Positions 43,001 to 53,006 of a DNA stretch of 64,000 bases are shown in pieces; position 1 is the first letter of the stretch; every line of letters begins with the position of its first letter. Location of the stretch: assembly GCA_036365455.1 (NCBI GenBank), contig JAWQUS010000025.1:21798001-21862000 (forward strand). Direction: 5' to 3'. A program made the translations under genes and the position numbers. The notes beneath the pieces are model-generated. The model was not told the origin of the DNA and made no database searches. It was given only the letters and a program-made list of their open reading frames with translations. Source of the stretch: Macrosoma leucophasiata. Its lineage: Eukaryota; Arthropoda; Insecta; Lepidoptera; Hedylidae.

Positions 43001-46000
43001 TTCTTTCTATATGCCCGAACCATCGGAGCATGCCTTTTTTCATTTTTACACCGATACTATCATTCACACAAAGTCTCTTTCTTACATCTTCATTACGAAC
43101 GCGATCGGTGAGTGATACACCGCAGATCTTGCGCAAAGATCTCATCTCGACCGCGTTCAACTTACTTTCATGCTCTTTCCTGCATACCCAGCTCTCGCTT
43201 CCATATAAAAGCGTTGGAGTAAGTACAGCATTATGTACGGCTAGTCGAGCCCGCTGGCTGAGATGTTTAGATTCTAGCAGCTTACCCAACGCTCCATTCA
43301 CGCAATTCCCAGCAAGCACTCTTCTTTCTATGTCAGTGGTGTACCTACCATCCTTGCTAAAAGCACATCCAAGATATACAATTTCATCAACCTGTTCTAA
43401 CACTGCATCATCTACTACTACCCTTGCATTTGTTCTCTCTTGCATGTATGAAGAGAATGATGAAGGTAGACGAGGCACGAGAGCTTTGTCAGAACCGGGA
43501 TGTCTGGCGCTCTACACTCTCTGCCTACCCCGTTAGGGACCTGGCGTGAAGATACATACATACATACCTCTTTCTCGAAGGTACTTAACTGGACCGTTTG
43601 TCCCAGGTATACATAATCGTCAACAAGTGTAGTACCCTCGACCATAACAGGAGTGGGCGTAACGAGGACATTCGACATGATCTTCGTCTTGTCCATGTTC
43701 ATTTTAAGGCCCACTCGTTGCGAGGCCCTACTGAGGCCATTGAGCATTGTGCCAAGGTCTTCCAGGGTCTCAGCCATGACTACGATATCATCCGCAAATC
43801 GGAGGTGGGAGTAGTCGCCGTTAATTTTGATGCAGAGTCCGTTCCAGTCCAGAAGCTTGAAGACATCTTCCAATGCAGCGGTGAACAGTTTCGGAGATAT
43901 GACATCTCCCTGTCTCACACCTCGCTGCAGATTTGATAGGTTTCGAGCTCTGGTCCTGAAGGCGAACCGACATAGTGGCGTTTTCGTACAAGCTCCTTAG
44001 CACCTCGATGTATCGGTAGTCGACTTGGCACCTCTGGAGTGACTAGCACAGCCCAAATCTCGACCGAATCGAAGGCTTTCTCATAGTCCACAAACGCTAG
44101 ACATAGGGGCTGGTTATACTCTTCTGTCTTCTGTATAACCTGCCGCAGAGCGTGTATGTGGTCTATGGTGCTAAAACATTTACGAAACCCGGCTTGTTCG
44201 GGAGGCTGGAAGTCGTCGAGTCTGCGAGATAGACGGTTTGTAATCACTCTCGAAAACAGCTTGTAGACGTGACTTAGAAGTGCGATGGGCCTATAGTTCT
44301 TAAGAAGGGTATTGTCACCTTTTTTGAAGAACAGTACCACCACACTTCTTTGCCACGCCTATATGACGGAATTAAACATCAACTGAAGAGCTTCTAATAC
44401 TGGCCGTCCGCCCGCTTTCAGGAGTTCAGCAGTGATTCCGTCATCACCCGGCGCCCTGTTGTTTTTGAGCTGTTTGAGAGCCGTACTAATCTCGTCTAGA
44501 CTGACGTCCGGGATATCTTCGGTGTAGTGTCGGGTCAGTCCGGCTCTAGGATCTGCCGCCGGACTGTAGATCTGCCGCCGGACTGTAAGGCTTTCTACTA
44601 ATAATCTAATAATCTTTATTTATTACGTACATAAAATTAATATTTATCTGTGCGTGTCTTTTATCATAAACTATGCATTTGATCATGTGATGAGCTGTAG
44701 CAAAGTTGTTGTGCATGAGCCCACGAAAGTTTCTGAGTTGGTACGACAAGTTTTCGACAGATAGCGACACTGTCATTTTTTATTTAGGCTTTTTTTTTCA
44801 CCTCCTTTGTATATTTATACAAGAGGAGTAAGTATTGTTGTGGATGACTTGACAGAAGTCCTCGCTACGGTTTACGGGCGACTTAAGTCAATATCAAGAT
44901 GAAAGGTGAGTATAGAGTGGATTTGGTATGTATTTTGAGTTCAGGTGTATATGTATGTGATAATATATATCACGTATTATTGAACTGTTTTTTTTTTTCT
45001 GTTTTTATTTTAGGCGTAGCATGGCGCGCTGGGTACAGCAAGTTGTCTGTATAAAATACAATAATAAATAATACTAAGAGAGTTATTTTCTAAACAGGGA
45101 TTCGTCTGACTATTCGGCTAATTCAACCTCATTAACATACATCGTCGACACGTAGCACACACGTAGTTCTGCGTCCGCCTCGGCGAATCAGTCTCGTCAG
45201 TTCTTCTCTTCACAGTCTTGTACGAATGTTGAGCAATAACGTGCGCCTGTCGACAAAGTGTTATTCAAATTAAATTTTACCTCGCTTATTAACTGCGCTA
45301 ATTTTGATTTAGACAAGTCAAACGTAACCACAACTCTCATTGCTGGCTTATGCAGACCTAAAAAAGTTATCGTAAAAATGTTGTCGTACATATATAGATT
45401 CGCCTAAGCATATCGGACAAGTCTTAGTGACTTTTGGTTTGCTTTAATGTACATATTTTGTAATGTTTTCTTATATAAATAAAATATATACATATATATA
45501 TATATATAGAAAAATATGTAGAATCATGGAAAAATACTCAAAAAATTATTAGAATCGTTGAAGTAAAACTAGTTTTCGGATTTACTTGAATCGTTGTTTT
45601 TTTGTCAGAATCAGAATCAGAAATTCATTTTTTCATTTAGGATGACAGGCACCTCTTATGACACGTCAAAAACAAACAAAATTAATTAAAGTGAATAACA
45701 ATTGATATACCTACATGTCAAACATTTCGAAAATATTTATCCAGATTATTGTTTGGATGAGATGGTGAGCTGTAGTGCTCTATGACAAAATTTATTCAGT
45801 TTCGATAAAAATGATATTGGTGAACATTCAGTCAAATATTACTTGTTACTATGTATTGACGGGGGAGGTGCGGGGGCCGCCCGCACCGGGTGCAACCCGG
45901 TGCTACCCTCTCCAGTGATCATCGGGAGATGCGGGGGCCGCCCGCACCGGATTCAACCGGGTGCCACCCTCTCCAGTGATCATCGGGAGATGCGGGGGCC

Positions 46001-49000
46001 GCCCGCACCGGATTCAACCCGGTGCCACCCTCTCCAGTGATCATCGGGAGATGCTGGGGCCGCCCGCACCGGATTCAACCCGGTGCCACCCTCTCCAGTG
46101 ATCATCGGGAGATGCGGGGGCCGCCCGCACCGGCTGCAACCCGGTGCCACACTCTCCAGTGATCATCGGGTGATGCGGGGGCCGCCCGCACCGGGTGCAA
46201 CTCGGTGCTACCCTCTCCAGTAATCATCTATGTTTAAATAATAACCAAAATTGGTTAGCGTGTTTTAACGTGCAAAACAATAGGGAGTAATTCCTCTTTT
46301 TTTGCCCATCCACCCCTGGTGTCACCCACGCCACTGTTACTATGGAACCCTTCATCGACGAGACACCGAGGCTGCCACATGCGTCATACTCGTGAACGGG
46401 TGCTGATTGTGGGGACTGGTCTGTTGTGATTAGCGGGTGTTATTTTCTATCACGATATTAAGCTGTTGATGGGTATTTGCGTATGTGTTTATCTGCAAAT
46501 ATTTATATGCAATGGAAGTTCACATTATCTTAATTTTATTTAACAATATTTGTATTAAATCTAAGGTTTTGACAAAAGAGCAACACGCTGAGTTTGTTGG
46601 GTAGCGGAGTTCTTATCAGTAGTGCCTGCACTTGGAACTCTGCTAAGTGAATGACGATGCTTATGACAAACAGATTTTTCATTTTCTTCTATGAAGGAAT
46701 TGAAAAATTTGATGATTAAATATTATTATTAAATTGGTATTTATTAATGCCTATTGGATTATTATTATAAGTCATTCTCTCTAGGTAGCTCACAACCCGA
46801 CAATGCAAAAGTGTCCTTGTAGACCAATTTAAAAATAAATGATTTGTATTTTGAATTTTGAGACAGACTCTACCTTGGCTGCTTTATGAATCCTACTTAA
46901 AATCAATAAGAACTTACCTTGAGCCCTGTGACTTTATTGAATGTCTTGGCACACAGCATACAATCCAAGGGTATAGATTCAGTCTCCTCTTCACTGGGCG
47001 GCTCTTCCTTTACTGTGAGCCCAAAATACTGCAAAACAAATATGTATGTATGTGCCAAGTCCTTTACGAGGTACGCAGAGTGTGGAGCAAAAGGTATGAG
47101 CAGGCATGAAGTTGCACAGCAAAAGCTTTTATCACTAGTTACATTGCCCTTATACTCACTTCTTGACTATCTTGGCTGTTACTATTACTGTGCAGTAATG
47201 CACATTTCCATGGATCAGGAGTTGAATTGCCTGGATTAAAACAAAATACAATTGTTGAGAAAAATTGATTAGATTGTGAGTGATGAAAGATTAGTATAAG
47301 TATTAAGATTTGAAGGAAAAGTGTGACTGCTGCAATTTTACTGGGTAATAAATTAATTCGATTAATTCTATTTGCAGTTCTAATGTACTTTAGTCAGGCC
47401 AGCAGAAAATTATCACAATTGATTTCTTATTGTTGTGTTCTCAGACCCCGTAAAATCCCTGAAAAAAATATTTTAAAAAAATATTCATTTAGACAAACTA
47501 TTTTAAACTTGTTATTAAGGTCATTAGTTTTAGTATATTATATTTTATACATACTATGAGAAAGTTGAGATTCCAATTTAAAAAATCTACACCACCAATT
47601 GTTTTTTAATGTTACATAAAAATAAAGGAAAATATTAAATATTTGAAATCAATATAATTACAGGGACTATTTAGGATTTTATGGTGTTTATAACCCCCAT
47701 TTTTTTATTTAAATTTTTTGTTTCATTTTTGATTGGAACCTCAAAATTTTAATGATTTAATCGAAATGAAACGAAACATTTTTGTTTAAACTGACCTTTT
47801 GGTGAAAAAAGTGCTAATAGAAAAGAAGTAGATTTGATCCCAAAAATTATCAACACTGGCCTATTAGCCTAACAAAAAAAGATGATCTTACCATTGACAA
47901 TAATTTGTCTAGGCTGTGCCTGAATCTCTTCAGGTTCCACTTTAATATCACAATGGGGTATTCTATAATCCTCTTCAATACCATTTTGTCCACTGCATTC
48001 TTCATCGGATACCACTTCTTGTTTTATTTCCACATCCATCGGCTTCCCAAATACTGCACAGTCTATATTTTTATCCAACTGTATAGGTTTAGGCCATATA
48101 TTATCACTAGATATATTTACATTGAGTGGGCTGCTCTCAGATCTTTGTTTTAATATTTGATCCGTCTGACATACTGTTGTGATAAAGATGCATGCCGATC
48201 GCAGATGATAACAGCATTCAGAGCAAATGAATTTGGAATGTTGATCCAGTTCCGATATCTGAAATATAACGCCACTGAAAATCTTAATAATTGAAATAAA
48301 ATATAAATCATAAATACAATTTCACTGGTGGTTAAGTTCCATTGCGGGAGCTCGACAACAAAGGCACTACCAAATTACCTCATTTATCCGTCGCTAAATG
48401 ATAGTGTTCAGCACTATCGTGTTCCTGTTAGATGGTATTTTATGGCTCCTTATTAACTATCACAGAGACATGACAACTTAGGTCTCAGGGGTGGCAACAC
48501 ACCTGCATTTTGACCTCTGGTTTTTATGGTAGATGTCTATAGGCTACAGTCATCACTTAATATCAATGTGAGCTTCATGCTTGTTTGCCACCTTCCTAAC
48601 ATAAAAAAAAGTAATGTACCTTTTCTGATCCATGAATCAAACCTAAGCCTTCAGGCTCAGCAGTAGTGGCTTTTTATTACAAATAAGTAGAATTTCTCTC
48701 TTTTTATAACACTTAAAGAATCATGGCAAGTTCCATACATTGACTAAGTAGTACAGAAAAAATGAAAAAAAAGGTAAAACCGCTTAAAATGTTATCTAGG
48801 GAACCTAAAGAACATTTCGTTGTATATAAAATATTTTTAAAACACCGGAATAATTAAGGTTTAAACAATGACAGAAGCACTTCAGGCTAAACGTTCCGAC
48901 GATTGACAGCGATTAGGAAGTTCATTTTTTTTTTAAGATAGTACTCATAAGTATATAGCGTTTTGTGAAGTTTTACTTTTCGAAAATGCACAGTTCTTAA

Positions 49001-50228
49001 GATATATTTTTTCAAAATTTCCATACAAGTCGACTAGATCGCCATTTTAAGTTTGTTTATATGTCATGTCTGGTGGCAGCATTGACATAAAACGTTTCAT
49101 TACTCATCAACGGCCTTTAGTTCTATTTCATACCATGTTACTTATTTACGTATTTTTCGATTTCGATAATTGTTATAAAATTAAAAAAATAAAATTGTTC
49201 TATTATAAGTATTCATTATGTTTTGTGTAAGAAATAACTTACTTAAAAATTGAGTTTTTTTAATGGAATCAGTGCTATAGCATATCTCCTAAAATCTGGG
49301 GTTTCGACGGGAGGGGGGAGGTATAAGGGGGTTGGTTGCCTCCCTCCCCTCCCCCCTTACCCCCACAAACCATCGTCAATTGTTGGAAAGTTTTACCCCA
49401 CTTCATACTAAACTTCAATTTTAAACCATCATATGAATCAATTTTTAGTCACCTTAGTTAATTTTAACACAGTTATTTATTTCTGACTTAAGAATATCAT
49501 AAATGATTCTTAAAATCTTAAATTATTATTAAACATTTTGACTTTGAAACTTTTTATTCTGACGAATTAAAAATATGAAATGTTCCTCAGATTCACTAGA
49601 TAATATTTAAAATATGTTTTACCGTGTACCTTTTGTTTCATATTTTCTACACAAATCTTGCCATGATCCTTGGCATACTTATTGACTCTGAAGATGTAAA
49701 TCAAACAAAGCAAAACTTATTTTGACAAATACTAGCTCAATTTTTATCAATTCAATTTAGTGTATATTATATGTATATTATGTATATTAGATATTTTACT
49801 ATATTATATTATGTATATTAGATATTTTACCAAATTTCCTCTGACTAATACAGGAAGAATTTATTGAACGGCATTAGTCATTGTACATAGCACATAAAAT
49901 CTTTATTGTGTAATTAGTTAGTAGTATCTTAAAATTATGTATTATAACTTATTACAAAACCAATTCTTGATATAGTTTGCCTGTTGTTGGATTAGACAAA
50001 ACTGACTTATTTTAGTACTATACATAGATTTACCTGTACATTAGTGAGCTTCGACAAATTTTCCGCAATAGTATCCAGCATCCCATCCCACGGCGGGGTC
50101 CAACATTCAAATATGTTCACAAAACCAGACTGCTCTTCTAGAACTTGCAAACACGCACGACATTCTAATTGTATTTCCTCTTTTACAACAGTCATCCCAC
50201 TTTCCTCCTCAACCTTGTCGGCGCTCAT
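40096..50228 (-). CDS. ZAD-domain C2H2 zinc-finger protein (6 exons located, at least 1 missing)
   Basis: Located exons in transcription order: 50228-50034, 48258-47892, 47230-47160, 47028-46918, 42039-41871 and 40264-40096 (TAG stop at 40096-40098). The first four join in phase. The N-terminus forms a ZAD domain: C23-x2-C26 (CRACL) and C77-x2-C80 (ICSEC), the zinc-binding pairs used for dimerisation. An acidic linker rich in Glu follows (KVEPEEIQ, VKEEPPSEEE). Exon 4 starts a finger (LDCMLCAKTF); exon 5 holds the end of one finger (ATSTDLMVHETCH) and CYGCHKQFDTF...H; exon 6 carries CSQCDDVFSDDYYLKIHQEVH. Exon 4 ends in phase 0 but exon 5 needs one carried base, and both neighbours hold half fingers, so an exon is missing from my model. 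The presumed role is a nuclear DNA-binding regulator; ZAD families are large in insects and the target is unknown. Confidence 0.85.
40311..40519 (+). mobile_element. MITE-G, copy 3, in the last intron of the zinc-finger gene
   Basis: Ends TTGCACTTCGAGCCT and AGGCTCGATGTGCAA, preceded and followed by TA. The internal AGAGCGTTATCTC / GAGATAACGCTCT pair is exact. It is the best-preserved palindrome of the three copies. Confidence 0.88.
40682..40824. repeat. Inverted-repeat element, about 40-bp arms
   Basis: ATGCTTTCGATTATGAC at 40682-40698 is the exact reverse complement of 40808-40824. Similarity continues inward (CTTGTCAGTTTCGTACCGC against GCAGTACGAAACAGACAAG). Probably a MITE. Confidence 0.8.
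40846..41284. repeat. Cluster of GCGCG-rich palindromes and a 19-bp hairpin
   Basis: 40846-40970 repeats AACGCGCGTTTTGATAACGCGC-like words in both orientations, and AACGCGCGTTCAACG returns at 41213. At 41102-41120 and 41125-41143 19-bp arms differ at one position around a TTAT loop. This may be one degraded palindromic transposon. Confidence 0.6.
41285..41440 (+). mobile_element. Jockey-like LINE, extreme 3' fragment
   Basis: GGGGTTTTCAAAACTGACGTC, CAGGGATGGCAGCGCGTTGA and CCCCTGGTGTTGCAAAAGTT match the ends of the other Jockey copies. Sense orientation is opposite to the host gene. Confidence 0.8.
41540..41745 (+). mobile_element. GCCCGCCCCTGCTTCGCGCG-type short repeat
   Basis: ATACTAGCGGCCCGCCCC to AAACAAACAAACACACA. 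The start and the GGTTTAGTAGTTATTGAGCC block are typical of a common lepidopteran non-autonomous repeat (Metulj-like SINE ends). Confidence 0.55.
42356..44590 (-). mobile_element. RTE-like LINE copy in a zinc-finger gene intron, interrupted
   Basis: Antisense orientation relative to the window, same as the host gene. The tail (CATCATCAT)n is at 42356. The RT region lies between 44590 and 43570 (APGDDGITAELLKAG, NYRPIALLSHVYKLF, PEQAGFRK, FVDYEKAFDSVE, FADDIVVMAE) and the C-terminal domain at 42905-42360. A stop (NSVI-stop-AWQ) near 44360 and several frameshifts kill it. A second LINE splits it at 42905-43566. The 5' half with the endonuclease is absent. Confidence 0.92.
42905..43566 (+). mobile_element. 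LINE-2 insertion with 5' inversion, nested in the RTE copy
   Basis: The right part 43440-43566 reads forward (KRMMKVDEARELCQ, then WRSTLSAYPVRDLA-stop) and ends in (ATAC)n. The left part 42905-43440 reads in reverse and encodes the preceding part of the same protein (VYLGCAFSKDGRYTTDIERR, LYGSESWVCRKEHE, LRWFGHIERMS, CRGPGRPRLTYHDQI). CCTCTTTCTCGA occurs at both edges (about 42892-42903 and 43567-43578) as target duplication, and the RTE sequence resumes after it. This is the product expected from twin priming. Confidence 0.85.
44591..45865. other. Intron sequence, no located exon
   Basis: AT-rich with short microsatellites ((TA)n at 45475-45510). Two similar words (TGATGAGCTGTAG at 44689 and GGTGAGCTGTAG at 45765) hint at a diverged repeat. 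The missing zinc-finger exon was looked for here and not found. Confidence 0.4.
44880..45035 (+). other. Possible tiny two-exon transcript antisense to the zinc-finger gene
   Basis: ATGAAAG at about 44899 is followed by a consensus GTGAGT donor. About 107 bp later a T-rich tract ends in TTTTATTTTAG and GCGTAGCATGG. Joined, they read 15 codons (MKGVAWRAGYSKLSV, stop). AATAAA-like signals follow at 45060-45070. No family match that I can defend; chance splice motifs remain likely. Confidence 0.2.
45866..46236 (+). repeat. GC-rich minisatellite, 61-bp unit, six copies
   Basis: The word CGGGGGCCGC (CTGGGGCCGC in one unit) starts at 45871, 45932, 45993, 46054, 46115 and 46176, exactly 61 bp apart. 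Each unit holds CCGCCCGCACCGG, CAACCCGGTG and CTCTCCAGTGATCATCGGG. The period is not divisible by three, so it is not a protein repeat. It lies in an intron of the zinc-finger gene and contrasts sharply with the AT-rich surroundings. Confidence 0.95.
48328..48612 (+). mobile_element. SINE-A copy in intron 1 of the zinc-finger gene
   Basis: From CTGGTGGTTAAGTTCCATTG to CCTAACATAAAAAAAA. Full length but diverged. Opposite in orientation to the host gene. Confidence 0.85.
49308..49373. repeat. G-run tract followed by C-run tract
   Basis: CGGGAGGGGGGAGGTATAAG with GGGGG is followed within 10 bp by CCTCCCTCCCCTCCCCCC and TACCCCC. The two halves are imperfectly complementary, so a hairpin or G-quadruplex on either strand is possible. 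Confidence 0.75.
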
Positions 50229-52009
50229 TGTTTCCGATCTAACAAATATTTTTTTTATATTTAAATTAACATTGTTTTCCAAAGAAAATAAGGAAATAAA
50301 CACATTCAAAAAATTTCAAAATTCTAATGACAAACAAGGACAGCTAATGATGACAATTTTTATGTCAAATACATAGATTAATAATGAGTTAGATCTTCCG
50401 ACAAAAAAAATACGTATATTAATAATTTGGAATTTTAGTTTAATTACGAACAATCGTGTTAAATATTACCACTTTTAGAATTCTTTCATGGATAAAAATC
50501 ATTTATTTTTTGGGCCTGTCACCATTGCGTACTATCAAAGGGACTAGATAGATATGACCATAGTGGACTGGACATACTTAGCTCCAAAACTCTCAAGGTG
50601 TATTACTATCAACCAAAAAAGACACATTGTTATGAACACACATTTTTACAGAAAAATATTCAACGTGTTAAATAAATTATTAATCTCTGTTTACGTTTAA
50701 ATTAGCGGAAATCTCGTAGAAATACACCAGCATTTCACACAAAATTCACACAATAAAATGTAGAACCAAGTGTTGTCTGTGGTTGAAGTGGTTTTTCGAC
50801 AGACTTTGCTTATGGTTGTGTCTTATAGTGTTTGAACAAGCATAATTATATTATATTTACTTCTCGAGACATATTGATGGCGTAATCTAATAGATAAATA
50901 TTAATGAAGACAACAACGAATTTCAATGGGCCGTGGCGCCTTGAGGACTTAAGAATATCGACATCATTTTGATATCCACTTTGCAGAACATAGATGTTTT
51001 GGTGTACCGTAATAAAACATAAAACGCCCGCAAGCCACACTTGGATTTCCAAATCAAATTGGAATTAAGAACCTGCATGAACCGCTATCATCTAATTTTA
51101 ATTGACATCAGAAAAAAAGGATGGGATCACATCGATATCGATAATATAATGAAGCTACAAAAAAATATTCTGAATATGAACCTGTTATCTGACTCTTGCC
51201 GTGTGAACCACGTGTGTGTGGCTTTAAGATATACAGTCACGTACTACATACTTTTTGTGCTTCGGAAATCAGAAAAAAAAACACACAATCGAGTTTTCAG
51301 AAATAAAACTCTGTTTTTGGTATTCGAATATGTAGATATTTCATCGAGTTAGTTATTACACCTGCATGGACACCTGATAGTCCAACGCCATAGTACAATC
51401 ATGGAGTTTCGTACAACACTAAACAGATTATCAGTGTCTCTGTGGCGTAGTATTATTACATATTCTCTGTCTGTGGTCTGTGATTTTTTTTCTTAATTTG
51501 TTTTACGGCCACGGATTCAAGTCCTTAACAGCCAATCTTCAGTTATTTTTATCTTCATTTCATAAATATGATAATGAATATCCATATGGAAGATGACGAC
51601 GATTGGATCCTTCCATGTGGAATATGATGAGATGGCTCCAGTGAACTGATGGGGACTTTACTAGGAGATTTTACGAAGTTTTGGAGGCAACATGAAAAAT
51701 CACTTTTCACTTCATGATATCAATTTCCTACACTCGTGGACGTTATCGAATGTTTTATGATAAAAATCCCACCATTTTTATACATAAAAACGCGACTATA
51801 CACAAATTTCGAAAATAATATCACGCAGCGACACAGCTCTTTCCCGCGTTCCCGCCTCTCGCGTCTCCCGCCAAAACTCTGTGTTCAAAACAGTGTTGCC
51901 TGTTGCCAACCCGTACGATAATTATGGGGCCGTATGATAATTTAAACCTCGGTACGATGTACGATAACAAATGTTTGAACGTACGATAATTTTGAATTTT
52001 TTTTTTTTT
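50229..52009. other. Intergenic region between divergent genes
   Basis: The zinc-finger gene starts at 50228 going left; PWP1 starts at 53007 going right. The interval is AT-rich. A 103-codon frame (51041-51352, plus) shows no recognisable features. 51830-51900 has a short GC-rich piece ending TCCCGCCAAAACTC, the word that ends family H. Confidence 0.45.
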
Positions 52010-52735
52010 GATGTCATTAAGTTGACAGACAAGCAGACGGGCCACCTGATGGTAAGTGGTCACCGTCGCCTATGGACATTTGCAACACCAGGGGAGTTGC
52101 CAACGCGCTGCCAGCCCTGAAGGACTCTTTTGACGCCATTTTTGAAGAACCCCATATTGCAGCACCGAGGGAAAACACCTCAGAGGGAAATTCGTTCCAC
52201 AATTTACACGTTCTGGGCAGAAACGAACGAGAAAACCGCACCGTTGAGCACTGCCAGGTGTCCAGTCGGTGAGGGTAAAACTTTTCTCTTCGGCGGGTAG
52301 TACGGTGTAGAAAAAGAGACGGTGGCACCATGTCGAACAGTTCGACAGAGCACTCACCATTGTAGAGACGGTATAACACGCACAGACTACCAATATCTCT
52401 GCGCAGGCTCAGATATTCGAGCCTGTCTGTAAGTCCCGGATCGTTAACAATACGAACGGCGCGTTTTTGTAGGGAGTCAAGTGGACCAAGCTGGTACTTG
52501 GGGGCCCACAAATGAGAGCAGTATTCCAGATGGGGCCGCACTTGGGCCTTATGAAGCTGTAGTAGCTGCCCCGATGTAAAATACTGCCTCGCTTTGTTAA
52601 GCACCCCCAACTTTTTGGATGCCAACTTGGTCTTACACTCAATGTGACTCCCAAATTGCACTTCGTTCGATAGTCAACGCCCAGGATACCGATACTCTTA
52701 CCAATGGCAAGCGGAATCATGAAAGTTTAACCTTA
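52010..52735 (-). mobile_element. Jockey-like LINE, 3' part
   Basis: A 214-codon frame (52661-52017) holds [43 protein letters not shown] and [19 protein letters not shown]. The 5' end is truncated within the RT. It is the least damaged 3' end among the five Jockey copies, apart from a short frame shift at its C-terminus. Confidence 0.9.
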
Positions 52736-53006
52736 AGTAAGAGATTTTAGAGGCCACGTAGGTAAAAGTCGTTTGTTATGACATTTTTATGCATATTGTC
52801 CGTGTGTACTTAATTTTTTCGACAAAAATTATAATTTTGATAATTTTAACTTTAGTTGTTGGCAACACAAGTCCTATGTCCAGGCCTGTCAAATGTCAAT
52901 GCCTGTCATTGTCAAAAAAACGTGTTGTGTTGTGATTGATTACGGATTGGTTAAATATAATTTTGTCCAAAAATATTAATTACACAATATATAAATTACA
53001 GAAAAG

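Noticed and set aside
45843..46040. 65-codon ORF in the minisatellite
   Set aside because: The 61-bp period shifts the frame in each unit, so the peptide is not conserved between repeats.
45866..46236. CRISPR array
   Set aside because: The units are contiguous 61-bp tandem repeats with no unique spacers, and the genome is eukaryotic.
46561..46700. Candidate for the missing zinc-finger exon (minus strand, after CCTTCATAG)
   Set aside because: The frame that carries CHKHRH needs a phase that exon 4 does not supply, and the phase-0 frame has no finger residues.
51041..51352. 103-codon plus-strand ORF between the divergent genes
   Set aside because: No domain, no splice-linked partner and AT-driven composition.
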